Source: Bdellovibrio bacteriovorus (GTDB lineage: Bacteria > Bdellovibrionota > Bdellovibrionia > Bdellovibrionales > Bdellovibrionaceae). From it: 64,000 nt of DNA. Positions 53,430-63,201 of this stretch are shown in pieces (the first letter of the stretch is position 1; the number at the start of each line of letters is the position of its first letter). The translations under genes and the position numbers were made by a program. The DNA is taken from the NCBI RefSeq assembly GCF_025558485.1, contig NZ_CP102930.1, positions 2,294,001 to 2,358,000 on the forward strand, written 5' to 3'. Below the pieces are notes generated by a model. It had not been told where the DNA came from and did not search any database. It saw nothing but the letters and a program-made list of their open reading frames with translations.

Positions 53430-56400
53430 ATGAAAATCTATTATGGAACGTTGCGGCCCAAGGTCATTTTTCATCTATGGATAGAGGCAACTCTTCTGTT
53501 GTCTGCGCTCGTCACTGGCGGTTGCAGTATGAATGTTTCTTTGTCATCCAGAAATATTAACGCCCCTTCCATCGTGGGCGACACTCTGATCAACACCACG
53601 GTTCCGAACCAATATTCACTTTCCGGCAGTTGTGATGCCGACTACCCGGTAACTATTCAACTTCCTGATGGCAGCCAGCAAACTGAAAAATGTATCAAGG
53701 GTCAGTATGCCGTGATTATCGACACTTCCACATGGCCCGATGGAATATTGGAACTGGAGGTTCGACAAGCCGACGGCAACGGAGTCATTCACAAAACCAC
53801 CCAGACCATCCACAAAGACACCACAGCCCCCTCTGTAACGGTCACCACCAACATTCCCGCGCCATATCTGAATGCCACGGCCGCTCCAACGGTAGCGATT
53901 GCCGGGACATGCAGTGAAGAAGACCTTCCTGTCGCTCTTTTCCTCAACGCCACCCCGCTGATGACTTTGACCTGCCAGTCCGGGGCTTACTCTGCGGTTT
54001 TGGATCTGACTTCAGCCGCCGAAGGGCCACTGAATCTGACGGCAAAACAAAGCGATGCTGCTCACAATGAAACCATGGTGGCGTTTGCCTCCACAACAAA
54101 AGATACCATCGCCCCCTCAGGAAGTATCACTTTCTCTGGCATGACACCCAGTCCTTCCGCTTCCACCAGCGACCGAACCGTCGGCTTTATCCTTCCCGCA
54201 GACTCTTCTCACTTTAAAGTTTTCGCGGTAAAAGATGAACTATGCATCACGCGTCTGGCGGATCTTATCGCCTCAACAGAACTCAGCACAGGGGATTCTT
54301 ATACTTTAAATATCCCTTCGGACGGCGTTTATCAAATCTGTGCCCTTGCCCGGGACCTGGCAGGAAATTATCAAACTGTTCCAACATCCTCCAGCTTGCT
54401 GACCATCGACACGGCCTCACACTTAAGCTTAAGCACCCCCACGGTCAGCCGTTACCAAAACGGCTACACACTTCTGGGAAGCTGCGATGCGGGTGACACC
54501 CTTGTCATCAGTGGGGACGACAGCGGTCTTCCTTATTCCATGACCTGTCCGCTGGATGGCAACTTCAGTAAAACTGTTGTCTTCAGTGGTGCTGACGGAA
54601 ACAAAACATTTACAGTGAGCTCAGAAGATGCTCTGGGAAATACAAACTCAGCTTCTCAATCCGTGATTAAGGACACCAGCATTGTCGCCCCAACAATCAC
54701 AGCCAAACATCTTCTGGACTCTCATCCCGATGCCAGCTTTACACTTTCGGATTGCAACGACGCCACCTACGTCTATATCACTGAAAGCGGAACCATACCA
54801 ACCTTAGCCACCGCAGGATGGCAAGCCTGCTCTGTCGTCACCGACAACTACATCTGGGATTTGACGGCGGGAGCCGATGGTCTGCGCACGGTGAAGTTCT
54901 TCTTCCGCGATGAAGCGGGCAACATCAGCCCATCCACAAGCATTAATCTAAACTATGACTCTCAAGCTCCGGTAATTCAGATCACAAATGTCCCTGACCC
55001 ACTGCCATCAGGAATAGCCTATGCCTTTTCCTGGAAAATCACCGAAGCCGCGATCAATTCGTCCAACGTCGTCACTGTGAAATGGTACAACGGCAGCACT
55101 TGGTCCACCATCGCCACGCCCACTGTCGGTCAAAATGGACCTCTAAGTGAATACCTGATGTCAGTCGGTTATTCCCCAAGCACTGTTGGCGCGGGACAAA
55201 AAATTTCCGTCGCCGTAACCGACAACAGCGGCCTGACCACAACCGCTGAATCAAACACTTTCACAATCGTTAATGACGTCGCCCCGCCCACTATCACCTC
55301 ACCCCTGTTTAAGATCAATGGCAGCACCACGCCTGCAGCAACCATCAAAAGTGTTCTGGATATTTCCTTTGCCACTCAGGATGCCGACACGGCCACAACC
55401 CATTTCTGTCTGAAGACAACCAATTCAGCTCCTGTAAATAGCGCAGACTCCTGCTGGATTTCTCTGGAGGATATTGGCGTTGCTCCGTCGAACAATGTTG
55501 TCGTGAGCGACTATAAGTACGTCCTTCTGCCACCGGTAAGCGGCACCTATAACATCCATCTGTGGGTGATGGACCGAAAACAAAATATCTCCGTGCAAAC
55601 CGCTTCGCCCGTGGTCGGGAAAGATTATGTTGCGATCACCTACAGTCCAAATCCCATCCCTGAGGTTTCTTATGTTCTGGCCGCGAATACCAGCGCCCCC
55701 TTCTCGCCCCCGCTTAGTTCCCAAACCATCGTCAATCAAGGCAGCGAAGTCTTTATTTATTGGAACGCCACCGATAATAACACCGTGACTTCCATTGACC
55801 TGCAAGCCAGCACCGATGGAATCAACTACACAAACATCGCCACAGGACTAAACAATGGCGTGAATGGCAGTTGTGCTTTGTCGGCGGATTTCACCGGATG
55901 CGCGCGTTGGACCAACACCTATACTTCAGGCACATCCTTCTTTATTAAAGTCCTTGCCAAAGACAACGACGGTCAGATCGGCGTGGGGCTCAGCACCCCG
56001 TTCAATTCCTCTCAGTTCCGCATCATTGCCGGCAATATTAACTCCGGCGACGGCGGCGATGCCCGCGGTGCTTTATTCTCGCCACCTTACTATTCCAATG
56101 CCATGAGCTACGGCATGGCCGTCATGTCTGATGGAAAGATACTGGTCAACGACAATCGCGGTCTGGTTCTGGTTGATCCCCAGGCCGGACAGACAGAAGT
56201 GCTTTTGACCCTGACTAACTCCGGCACTTATTCAGGTGACGGTGGACCGGTCCGTCTGGCCAAGGCCATTAAAATTTTAAAAGTTGCCGTGGACTTCAAC
56301 GACAACATCTGGATATACGATCACCAAAAAATCCGTCGGATCAACACCCATGTCACACCATGGATTATTGAATCCATCATCGGAGGCACCAACGACAACG

Positions 56401-58199
56401 TCCTGGGCACCCTTAATAACGACATCATTTTGGACCCGCGTGATCTGAAAATCGATACAGTCTATAACACCGACTCAGGGCGACCGCTGGTCCCCGCACC
56501 GAACGGAGATCTTTATTTTTCCGCTGACGACGAAGGAGCTTCTTTACTTGTTTACCGCGGCAGCCTCAGCAGTCCCCGCCTGGAAAGAATCCAAACCACA
56601 GGCACAGGAACCTGGCAAAGCTACAACGGTATCACTGGTGTCTGGTCCGATGTTTCTTTATCGACTGCAAATCGCCCTTTGCTGGGCTATATGCCCCAAT
56701 GGAACATCAACCGTATTACCACGCACTTGAATCTTAGCTGGGCCGAACACGTGGTGGGAAACACCAACATCCGCTTTTCAAAAATCAATCTGGATGGATC
56801 ACTTATTTCCCCTTATTATACTCAGCCTTACACGAACACCACCAACACCCCAAGAATCCTGCCCTCTCTGGATGGCGAAACATATATTTACAATAAAACC
56901 AGCTACTCAAACTTCACACTTGATGTAAAAAAGCTGAATAAGGCCGACGGCACCTGGACCCGCGTTCTGGGTGGCGACGCCGTGGGCATCAGCCCGGATG
57001 GTTCTTCAGCAATCAATTCACCTGTTCGTATGGAGGCCGCCTTTGTCACACGCACAGGTGATATTTACTTTATCGAAGCCGGAAAAATCCGCGTCGTAAA
57101 AAATGGCAACGGCAAGATCTACACCTTGTATGGAATCTCCAAAGATCAGGGTGATGGCGGGCCTTCGCTGAAGTCGCGCTTTGGCTCCATTCAGGACATC
57201 GCCCATGGCCCGGCCAACAATGTCATCATTCAGGACATTGATGCGATGAAAATACGCGAAGTGTCTGTCGGTGCCAATGCCAACTCCATGGTGCACTTGG
57301 GTGGCAATGGCACTGTGACCGAAGCCACTGACGGAGCCTCTGCCCTGACCTCCGGACTCAAGATGGGGATTCAGAACAACAACCAGCAGATGCTGATCAC
57401 CGACCCCGAAACCGGGGATGTCTTCCGCAACTGCTTTGGCCTGACCATCTGTCGCCTGAATCACAGTTCAAAGACCTGGACTTATCTGATGAGCACAACA
57501 GCGGGAACAACGTGGATGACCACCACAACTCCGGCCAACTATTCAACTTTAAGCATTGGTTACAACCCCATGATCATGCAGTTTGCAAAGGACAGCGGCA
57601 ACAACAAGCTCCTGATGATCGGTGCACAAACCTGGAATGGGGCTCAGTACAGTTCTGCTGCGAAGGTTGTCAATATTGCCACAACTCTGGCCACCAATAT
57701 TTACGGTGGCGGTCAGCAGTCCCCGAACGCACATCCCAACCTGTGTCCTGAAGGCACGCTTTCTGAAAGCTGTGTGGCGCATCGCTACCCCACGTTCTAT
57801 ATGCAGGCCACATCTCAGTACCTGCCTGCAGAAAACTCCTGGCTGGTGCCAATCTTCGATGTCGGCTATTGGCCCGGAGGCGTGGATGCCCCTGCGGGAT
57901 CTTACATTCGTAAGATCAAGATCGGTGCAGGAATCGAGGACGTCACCACCCTGCCCGGTGAAATCATGACAAGCTTCCTGAAGCTCAATAACAGAATCTA
58001 TTTCTGTAACAATCTGGGGCGTTTCAAATACCAGGAACTGACCGGAGCTTATCCCATTTATGAAGTGCAACTGCCACCGGGCATCTTCTGCACCGGTCGC
58101 TCGATGCTTTACAAAGCCTCGGATTCCACATTGCCAGAACGAATCGTCTTCCCGATCAGTGGCAACGGCGCCATGGGTGTAATGGAATACGAGCTTTAA
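53430..58199 (+). CDS. Giant lipoprotein with Ig-like repeats and NHL-like propeller
   Basis: A 1589-residue lipoprotein (lipobox LVTGGC near residue 32). Roughly residues 60-860 are repeats of a bacterial Ig-like kind with DTTAPSVTVTT-type joints and a few Cys each. The part after 860 has GDGGDARGALF, SGDGGPVRLAKAI and similar lines typical of NHL-like blades and ends with VMEYEL. It is probably a cell-surface or periplasmic adhesin-like protein. No enzyme motif is visible. Confidence 0.8.
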   Translation: MKIYYGTLRPKVIFHLWIEATLLLSALVTGGCSMNVSLSSRNINAPSIVGDTLINTTVPNQYSLSGSCDADYPVTIQLPDGSQQTEKCIKGQYAVIIDTSTWPDGILELEVRQADGNGVIHKTTQTIHKDTTAPSVTVTTNIPAPYLNATAAPTVAIAGTCSEEDLPVALFLNATPLMTLTCQSGAYSAVLDLTSAAEGPLNLTAKQSDAAHNETMVAFASTTKDTIAPSGSITFSGMTPSPSASTSDRTVGFILPADSSHFKVFAVKDELCITRLADLIASTELSTGDSYTLNIPSDGVYQICALARDLAGNYQTVPTSSSLLTIDTASHLSLSTPTVSRYQNGYTLLGSCDAGDTLVISGDDSGLPYSMTCPLDGNFSKTVVFSGADGNKTFTVSSEDALGNTNSASQSVIKDTSIVAPTITAKHLLDSHPDASFTLSDCNDATYVYITESGTIPTLATAGWQACSVVTDNYIWDLTAGADGLRTVKFFFRDEAGNISPSTSINLNYDSQAPVIQITNVPDPLPSGIAYAFSWKITEAAINSSNVVTVKWYNGSTWSTIATPTVGQNGPLSEYLMSVGYSPSTVGAGQKISVAVTDNSGLTTTAESNTFTIVNDVAPPTITSPLFKINGSTTPAATIKSVLDISFATQDADTATTHFCLKTTNSAPVNSADSCWISLEDIGVAPSNNVVVSDYKYVLLPPVSGTYNIHLWVMDRKQNISVQTASPVVGKDYVAITYSPNPIPEVSYVLAANTSAPFSPPLSSQTIVNQGSEVFIYWNATDNNTVTSIDLQASTDGINYTNIATGLNNGVNGSCALSADFTGCARWTNTYTSGTSFFIKVLAKDNDGQIGVGLSTPFNSSQFRIIAGNINSGDGGDARGALFSPPYYSNAMSYGMAVMSDGKILVNDNRGLVLVDPQAGQTEVLLTLTNSGTYSGDGGPVRLAKAIKILKVAVDFNDNIWIYDHQKIRRINTHVTPWIIESIIGGTNDNVLGTLNNDIILDPRDLKIDTVYNTDSGRPLVPAPNGDLYFSADDEGASLLVYRGSLSSPRLERIQTTGTGTWQSYNGITGVWSDVSLSTANRPLLGYMPQWNINRITTHLNLSWAEHVVGNTNIRFSKINLDGSLISPYYTQPYTNTTNTPRILPSLDGETYIYNKTSYSNFTLDVKKLNKADGTWTRVLGGDAVGISPDGSSAINSPVRMEAAFVTRTGDIYFIEAGKIRVVKNGNGKIYTLYGISKDQGDGGPSLKSRFGSIQDIAHGPANNVIIQDIDAMKIREVSVGANANSMVHLGGNGTVTEATDGASALTSGLKMGIQNNNQQMLITDPETGDVFRNCFGLTICRLNHSSKTWTYLMSTTAGTTWMTTTTPANYSTLSIGYNPMIMQFAKDSGNNKLLMIGAQTWNGAQYSSAAKVVNIATTLATNIYGGGQQSPNAHPNLCPEGTLSESCVAHRYPTFYMQATSQYLPAENSWLVPIFDVGYWPGGVDAPAGSYIRKIKIGAGIEDVTTLPGEIMTSFLKLNNRIYFCNNLGRFKYQELTGAYPIYEVQLPPGIFCTGRSMLYKASDSTLPERIVFPISGNGAMGVMEYEL

Positions 58200-58214
58200 C
58201 ATTTACGGATAAAA

Positions 58215-58245
58215 AAAGCCCACGACCTATTCGGCTGTGGGCTTT
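58215..58245. terminator. Bidirectional terminator
   Basis: A nine-base-pair stem AAAGCCCAC/GTGGGCTTT (58215-58223 with 58237-58245) with A-run before and T-rich after, between the giant lipoprotein and the convergent OmpA gene. Confidence 0.85.
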
Positions 58246-58268
58246 CATTTTTCAATTGCTATTTCTGC

Positions 58269-59054
58269 TTATTGATTTTCTTTCACTTGAGCTGTCGCCT
58301 GCTGTGCACCGACTTTGTTCAGCTCTTCATAACCCGGCATAGTGGAAAGATCCGGCACCACCACGATCGCAATGCGACGATTGGCCGCTTTACCTTCCGC
58401 AGAGTCATTGCTTTGAACCGGATGAGTGTCCGCGAAGCTTGCCGCACTGACGCGTGTTGCAGGCATCCCCGCATCAATCATCGCACGAGTCACATTCAGG
58501 GCGCGCGCCGAAGCCAGTTCCCAATTGGACGGGAATGCCGCTGTTGCGATTGGCAGATTGTCTGTATGACCTTCCACCTGATAAGTCTTACCCGTGATCG
58601 CCTGCAGTTGTGTTGTCACTTCCTTCACCGCTTCAAGACCTGCTGCTGACAGCTTGGCAGAACCAGATGGGAACAATACGTCAGAACCCAAGCTCACAAC
58701 CATTTTGCCATCAACAATTTTTACAGATAAAGCCCCAGCATCAGTCAGCTTTTTAAAGCGGGCTGTCAGGTCTTCAAACTCACGCAGGCGTTTTCTTTGT
58801 TCGGCCTGACGCTGGCGCATTTCTTCCATGGCCTGCTTCATTTCATCCAAAGAGCTTTTCAACTGACCACGATCCTTGGTCACAGAGATCAGCTTTTCCT
58901 CAAGCTGGGATTTTTCCTTGGAAAGTGCGCTCAACGCCTCTTTTTCCTTTTGAATCTCTTCGTTCTTTTTGTCCACTTCCGCACGGTGTTTGGAAGACGA
59001 CACACAACCGCTGAACAGAGCCACAACAACCAGCCCCAGAATCACATTTCTCAT
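58269..59054 (-). CDS. OmpA-family lipoprotein
   Basis: A 261-residue lipoprotein (lipobox FSGC at about residue 17). Residues 25-100 form a coiled coil (KKNEEIQKEKEALSAL). The C-terminal OmpA domain has VEGHTDNLPI, NWELASARA and ANRRIAIVV for binding peptidoglycan. It tethers the outer membrane to the wall. Confidence 0.92.
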   Translation of the reverse strand: MRNVILGLVVVALFSGCVSSSKHRAEVDKKNEEIQKEKEALSALSKEKSQLEEKLISVTKDRGQLKSSLDEMKQAMEEMRQRQAEQRKRLREFEDLTARFKKLTDAGALSVKIVDGKMVVSLGSDVLFPSGSAKLSAAGLEAVKEVTTQLQAITGKTYQVEGHTDNLPIATAAFPSNWELASARALNVTRAMIDAGMPATRVSAASFADTHPVQSNDSAEGKAANRRIAIVVVPDLSTMPGYEELNKVGAQQATAQVKENQ

Positions 59055-59104
59055 TCAAAAACCTCCCTTAGGTGTGAGTTAAAGGGATATTCTGAAAGTG
59101 AAAA

Positions 59105-59130
59105 GGGGCAGACTCAAGAAAGTCTGCCCC
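59105..59130 (-). terminator. Intrinsic terminator
   Basis: A perfect ten-base-pair stem (59105-59114 with 59121-59130). On the minus strand TTTT follows. It serves the membrane-protein gene that ends at 59172. Confidence 0.85.
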
Positions 59131-59171
59131 CAACAAGGATTCCTTGCGTAAAGTCCAGCGCACTTTCTGGA

Positions 59172-59612
59172 CTAACCGGCTTTCCTGTCTGATTCCGGGG
59201 ACTCTACACCCGCTTTCCCCGGGGGATTCTTTTCCAGATACTTCAGTCCGCGCAGTGCCGAAATAAAAGTGCACGTGAAGATAACCGAAATAAAAAGGCC
59301 TCCGACATTGGTGTGCGGTAAAGTCAGCAGGCGATCCACCAAATAAAGACCCAATGCCAGCCACACCGCCGTTTTGGATTTTTCATAGATAAAATATGCC
59401 AGTGGTCCATAGGTGAAAACATTGTACCAGGAATCCTTGGCTGCCGGAATTTGCAGGACACCGTACTTATATGCAAGGCTCAGCAAAAAACCCATCACCG
59501 CCACAAAAGCACAAATACCCGCAGCTCCTTTGATGGCTTTTTCCGCATCCCCTGGGGATTCAATTTTCGGCCAAAACAGATTCCATGATTTCGTGGGTTT
59601 ATCTTCAGACAC
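59172..59612 (-). CDS. Small membrane protein of unknown function
   Basis: A 146-residue protein with a short basic N terminus and about three or four helices (30-52, 62-80, 83-98, 105-120). A soluble charged tail follows. It is transcribed away from the secreted protease gene. Not recognised. Confidence 0.75.
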   Translation of the reverse strand: MSEDKPTKSWNLFWPKIESPGDAEKAIKGAAGICAFVAVMGFLLSLAYKYGVLQIPAAKDSWYNVFTYGPLAYFIYEKSKTAVWLALGLYLVDRLLTLPHTNVGGLFISVIFTCTFISALRGLKYLEKNPPGKAGVESPESDRKAG

Positions 59613-59793
59613 GCGCCCCCCTACATTGGTCTTTTCGGCAGATTGTAAATAATTTTTAGATTACAAATCCGCGACGTCTGCTTTTGACACAGAAAAAACT
59701 TCATTTCAGGGGCTTTAATTCTCTCCATTGGACGGATTTTTTGCCTCTCTTTCGCGCCGATGTTAAGACTCTGCAAAGCTAAGGGGAAAATAC

Positions 59794-60756
59794 ATGCGGC
59801 TTTATCTATCGGCATTTTTGATAATTTGGAGCCTGACCTCCAAAGCCGCAGAAACACTTCCGTGGTGGGCGGCCAGCGCTGAAGAGGTCCTGCAAGCCCC
59901 ATGCAAAACCCAGCGTCCCCCGACTGCAGAGTTTATGGAACAAGCCCTGACGAAACTTCCGGGCAGCTCTCAATCCAGGGTTCTTCACGGTATTTCCTTT
60001 AAAAATGAAAATAGTTCCCTGCTGCAACTTTTTGCAGATCTGCACACCTACGATTTAAGTCTGCGCGGAAAACCCGAGCTGCGCTTTACCACGTCCTGCA
60101 CCCGGGTTCTTTGCGCCATGAAAGAGCTCTATGGCAACAGCGAAGGTGTGCAGCTTTTGTTTCTGCTAAAGCAGTTTGGCTTTAACGGATCTCATCTGCG
60201 CACCACCAAAGCGTCTGCATGGTCTGCCAGCGAACTTAATGAAATCCTGCAAGCCCTGCAGGATTATCCCCTGCATCTGTATCCGGTGGTTTATAACAAA
60301 CGCCTGATCCATTTCACCCGCGGCCAGCGCTACAGTTTTGGCGAAAATATCATCGCCAATGCCAGCATGGAAATTTTCGATGCCTGGAACGAACTGCCCT
60401 TTGGTGAACGTCAACAGACCCTCCTGCACGAACTGGGACACACCCTGGCTTATCGCCAAAGACTGGACACCTCCGCAGAATGGCTGGCCATTGGCGGCTG
60501 GAAGGAAGTGCAAAAAAATTTCGAGGGACATAACTACAGGGATTATGTTCTGGAAAAACCTGAAAAAGCGGTTTCCGAATACGGTATGCTCAATCCGTCG
60601 GAAGACTTTGCTGAATCCGTGGTCGCCTATCGCTTTAATGGTCGCAGGCTTCTTGCCCAGCAAAAAGAAAAGTATTTCTTCTTAAAAGCCAAGATCTTTG
60701 CCAATCAGGAATTTTTGTCAGAAGATCAATGCAAAGCCACCATGCAACTCCCGTAG
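59794..60756 (+). CDS. Secreted zinc metalloprotease-like protein
   Basis: A 320-residue protein with a signal peptide ending near SKAAE. The zinc motif is HELGH in LLHELGHTLAYR (about residue 207). NPSEDFAESVVAY about 60 residues on may give the third ligand, as in gluzincin-like folds. No close family is recognised. It is nine bases before the SRPBCC gene. Confidence 0.8.
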   Translation: MRLYLSAFLIIWSLTSKAAETLPWWAASAEEVLQAPCKTQRPPTAEFMEQALTKLPGSSQSRVLHGISFKNENSSLLQLFADLHTYDLSLRGKPELRFTTSCTRVLCAMKELYGNSEGVQLLFLLKQFGFNGSHLRTTKASAWSASELNEILQALQDYPLHLYPVVYNKRLIHFTRGQRYSFGENIIANASMEIFDAWNELPFGERQQTLLHELGHTLAYRQRLDTSAEWLAIGGWKEVQKNFEGHNYRDYVLEKPEKAVSEYGMLNPSEDFAESVVAYRFNGRRLLAQQKEKYFFLKAKIFANQEFLSEDQCKATMQLP

Positions 60757-60765
60757 GAGCCCCCA

Positions 60766-61194
60766 ATGAAAGACAGCATCGAACTATCCGTGAAACTCAG
60801 AGCCAGCGCCGGCTGGATCTGGAACGCCCTGACTGACCAAAGCGAACTGGAAAACTGGTGGAGCGAAGATGTCGTGCTGGAACCCAAAGTGGGTGGCTCG
60901 TTCAAAGAGCCCTGGGAAGACGACACGGGAAAACGCCAGTTGGCTTCCGGCAAAGTGCTTGCGCTTAAGAAAGAACAATTCATTGTCTTTACCTGGAAAG
61001 AAAAGACGTGGCCCAAAGAAGCTGTCACAGAGTGTTCCCTGAAAATTGAAGATACAGGGAAGGAAAGAATCCTCACTTTGACCCACACAGGCTGGGAAAC
61101 GCTGCCAGAGCCTCTTAAAAAGGCCGCCATGAAGGATTTCAAGCTGGGTTGGAGCTATCACCTGAAAGAGCTGAAATCCTATCTGGACGACTGA
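60766..61194 (+). CDS. SRPBCC/AHSA1-like domain protein
   Basis: A 142-residue protein. WIWNALTDQSELENWW at the N terminus and GWSYHLKELKSYL at the C terminus match the AHSA1-type START fold, with a hydrophobic cavity. No catalytic residues are expected. It follows the secreted protease by nine bases. Confidence 0.88.
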   Translation: MKDSIELSVKLRASAGWIWNALTDQSELENWWSEDVVLEPKVGGSFKEPWEDDTGKRQLASGKVLALKKEQFIVFTWKEKTWPKEAVTECSLKIEDTGKERILTLTHTGWETLPEPLKKAAMKDFKLGWSYHLKELKSYLDD

Positions 61195-61286
61195 GGTCAT
61201 TGAAAGACTTTCCAAACACAATCTTGACTGGCAAATGCCCGCGCCGATCGGTATATCAGGCGCAGAACCTTAACAAGGATTTTGAA

Positions 61287-61544
61287 ATGAAGACTTTGGT
61301 GTTTGCCCTTACAGCCCTTTTGTCCTCCACAAGCTTTGCCGGTCGTTCCTGCACTGGTAAAATCGAAGACCATTTCCGCGCACAAGGATATCAAACCCGT
61401 CAGGCAGAGTTCCAAAAGACTTTGGAAAACGGCGACAAAGTTTACTACGTTCGCACCAACTACCATGGTGGCGATGCCGCCCATGAAGTTCTGGTGGATT
61501 CCCGCTGCAATATTCTTGAGGTTCGCGAACTTTGGTCAGAGTAA
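61287..61544 (+). CDS. Small secreted protein
   Basis: An 85-residue protein with a signal peptide ending in TSFAG. Two cysteines (in RSCTGKI and SRCNIL) suggest a disulfide. AAGGAT precedes ATG at 61287, so a longer reading from 61149 is rejected. Function unknown. Confidence 0.75.
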   Translation: MKTLVFALTALLSSTSFAGRSCTGKIEDHFRAQGYQTRQAEFQKTLENGDKVYYVRTNYHGGDAAHEVLVDSRCNILEVRELWSE

Positions 61545-62417
61545 GTTTTCCTGAGCCAGGGGTAACATCCACCCCTGCTTCATATCGGCGCAGAAGGTCT
61601 CAAAACTTCGCGGCTCCCGACCTAAAAACTGCGCCAGCCCCGACGTCACAGGGGCCACAGCCCCACTGCGGGTGGCCCGATGCAGACTCATCAACGCCTG
61701 CACCATCCATTCATTTTCTTCGTTTTTTTTAAGCAATTTCAATCCGGCTTCGTCTGTCACCGGCACATAGGCCAAACGCCTTTGCGAATAATGTGCAATC
61801 AATGAAACAGCCTCGGCATTGGACAGGGCTCTTTCCCCGGTCAGTTCCAAGGTTTTCTTATTATACAGCCATGGATCACCCAGAATTTTAGCCGCCACTT
61901 CCGCCACGTCGCGCGCGTCCACAAAGCTGGTACGCCCCTCCCCTTGAGGTAAATATAAAATCCCCTGCATCAGAGCCTCATGATGTATTTTTAAAAAGCA
62001 TTGCATGTAGATATTGGGGCGCAAAATGCAGTAGCGCAGACCACTCTCCTGCAGCATTTCATCGGCGTCCCCTTGAATGCGCTGGAATAAGTATGGCGAC
62101 ACTGGCGAAGCCCCCAAACCCGACACCTTCAGGACAAACTGCACCCCTGAAGCCCGAGCCGCAGCAATCACGTTTTCGGCCTGCTTTAACATGTCTTCAC
62201 ACAGCGGTTGGATAAAGGCCAAGACATCCACATTGCGCAGGGCCTGCTCTAAAAGATAACGATTCTCAAAGGGCAGCTGCATTCCCCGCACTCCGGCGGG
62301 CAATCGTTCCAAAGACCGACTGACCGCCACAGCATCAATGCCCTGACGAGTCAGGATCTTTAGTAATTCGCTTCCCATGGTTCCGGTGGCCCCCGTGACC
62401 ATTATTCGCAGTTCCAT
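61536..62417 (-). CDS. NmrA-like NAD(P)-binding protein
   Basis: A 293-residue atypical SDR. GATGTMGSELL at the N terminus is the NAD(P) motif (residue about 10), followed by the NmrA-type pattern, with no catalytic YxxxK. ATG at 62417 has GGAGG upstream. Members act as redox sensors or quinone reductases. It is convergent, overlapping the small secreted gene by nine bases. Confidence 0.87.
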   Translation of the reverse strand: MELRIMVTGATGTMGSELLKILTRQGIDAVAVSRSLERLPAGVRGMQLPFENRYLLEQALRNVDVLAFIQPLCEDMLKQAENVIAAARASGVQFVLKVSGLGASPVSPYLFQRIQGDADEMLQESGLRYCILRPNIYMQCFLKIHHEALMQGILYLPQGEGRTSFVDARDVAEVAAKILGDPWLYNKKTLELTGERALSNAEAVSLIAHYSQRRLAYVPVTDEAGLKLLKKNEENEWMVQALMSLHRATRSGAVAPVTSGLAQFLGREPRSFETFCADMKQGWMLPLAQENLL

Positions 62418-62520
62418 AAGCGCCTCCATCTCTATTATGCCAAGTCCCAGCGCCAAACAGATCTGTTTCTTGGCAAGAGTCCGCTTGACTCCCCAGCCCT
62501 TTAAGGCTCTAAATACTTAA

Positions 62521-63201
62521 GTGAATTTTTTTGCCGAGAACCTGAAGGTCTTTAAAAAAGTTTTCTTGCCCCTGTTCGCCCTGGTCGTCCTGTCGAACAA
62601 CATAGATCAATACCTAAATCTGAAGATGGAAAATGCCCTGCGCGACCCTCTGGGTGTGCAAAGTAATGTCATATATTATGGCTTCTTTTCGATCCTCAGC
62701 AGCATCTTCTTCCCGGTGCTCTTAATCAGTGTCGCTCTTTTCGCTTTTGCCAATCTGGAAAGCCTGCAAAAAAGCCTTCAGGACTTCTGGGCCCGCTATT
62801 TAAACCAAATGTATATTGAAACCTTAAGGTCCTGGGGAAAGACGCTGTTGTGGTCGTTACTTTTGATTCTGCCGGGAGTCTGGAAATATATCGAGTACAC
62901 CATGGTGCCTCTTGTGGTGACTTCGTCCAAGGACTACGATGACGGTCGCGTGGACGCGCTGAAGGGGTCTGCTCAAGTGGTGCGTCGTCATTGGTTTAAA
63001 GTCCTGGCGATTTTGATCGTGTTCCATCTGTTGATTCCGGGTGTGCTGACAACATTGTTTGATGCTTATCGCCTGATTTGGAAAACTCCGATGCAAAGCC
63101 TGGCCTTGTCGGCTTTGGACACCTATCTGCTTTTGTTCTCAACTCAGATCCTGTTTAATATTTTTAGAAGTGAGGTAAAGCGACATGACGCTCATGTTTA
63201 A
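62521..63201 (+). CDS. Membrane protein of unknown function
   Basis: A 226-residue protein with about five helices. The sequence YTMVPLVVTSSKDYDDGRVDALKGSAQVVRRHWFK has the look of the DUF975-like or glycerophosphodiester-type membrane domains, but this is only a resemblance. The start is GTG at 62521. It overlaps the IMPDH-like gene by 17 bases. Confidence 0.7.
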   Translation: MNFFAENLKVFKKVFLPLFALVVLSNNIDQYLNLKMENALRDPLGVQSNVIYYGFFSILSSIFFPVLLISVALFAFANLESLQKSLQDFWARYLNQMYIETLRSWGKTLLWSLLLILPGVWKYIEYTMVPLVVTSSKDYDDGRVDALKGSAQVVRRHWFKVLAILIVFHLLIPGVLTTLFDAYRLIWKTPMQSLALSALDTYLLLFSTQILFNIFRSEVKRHDAHV

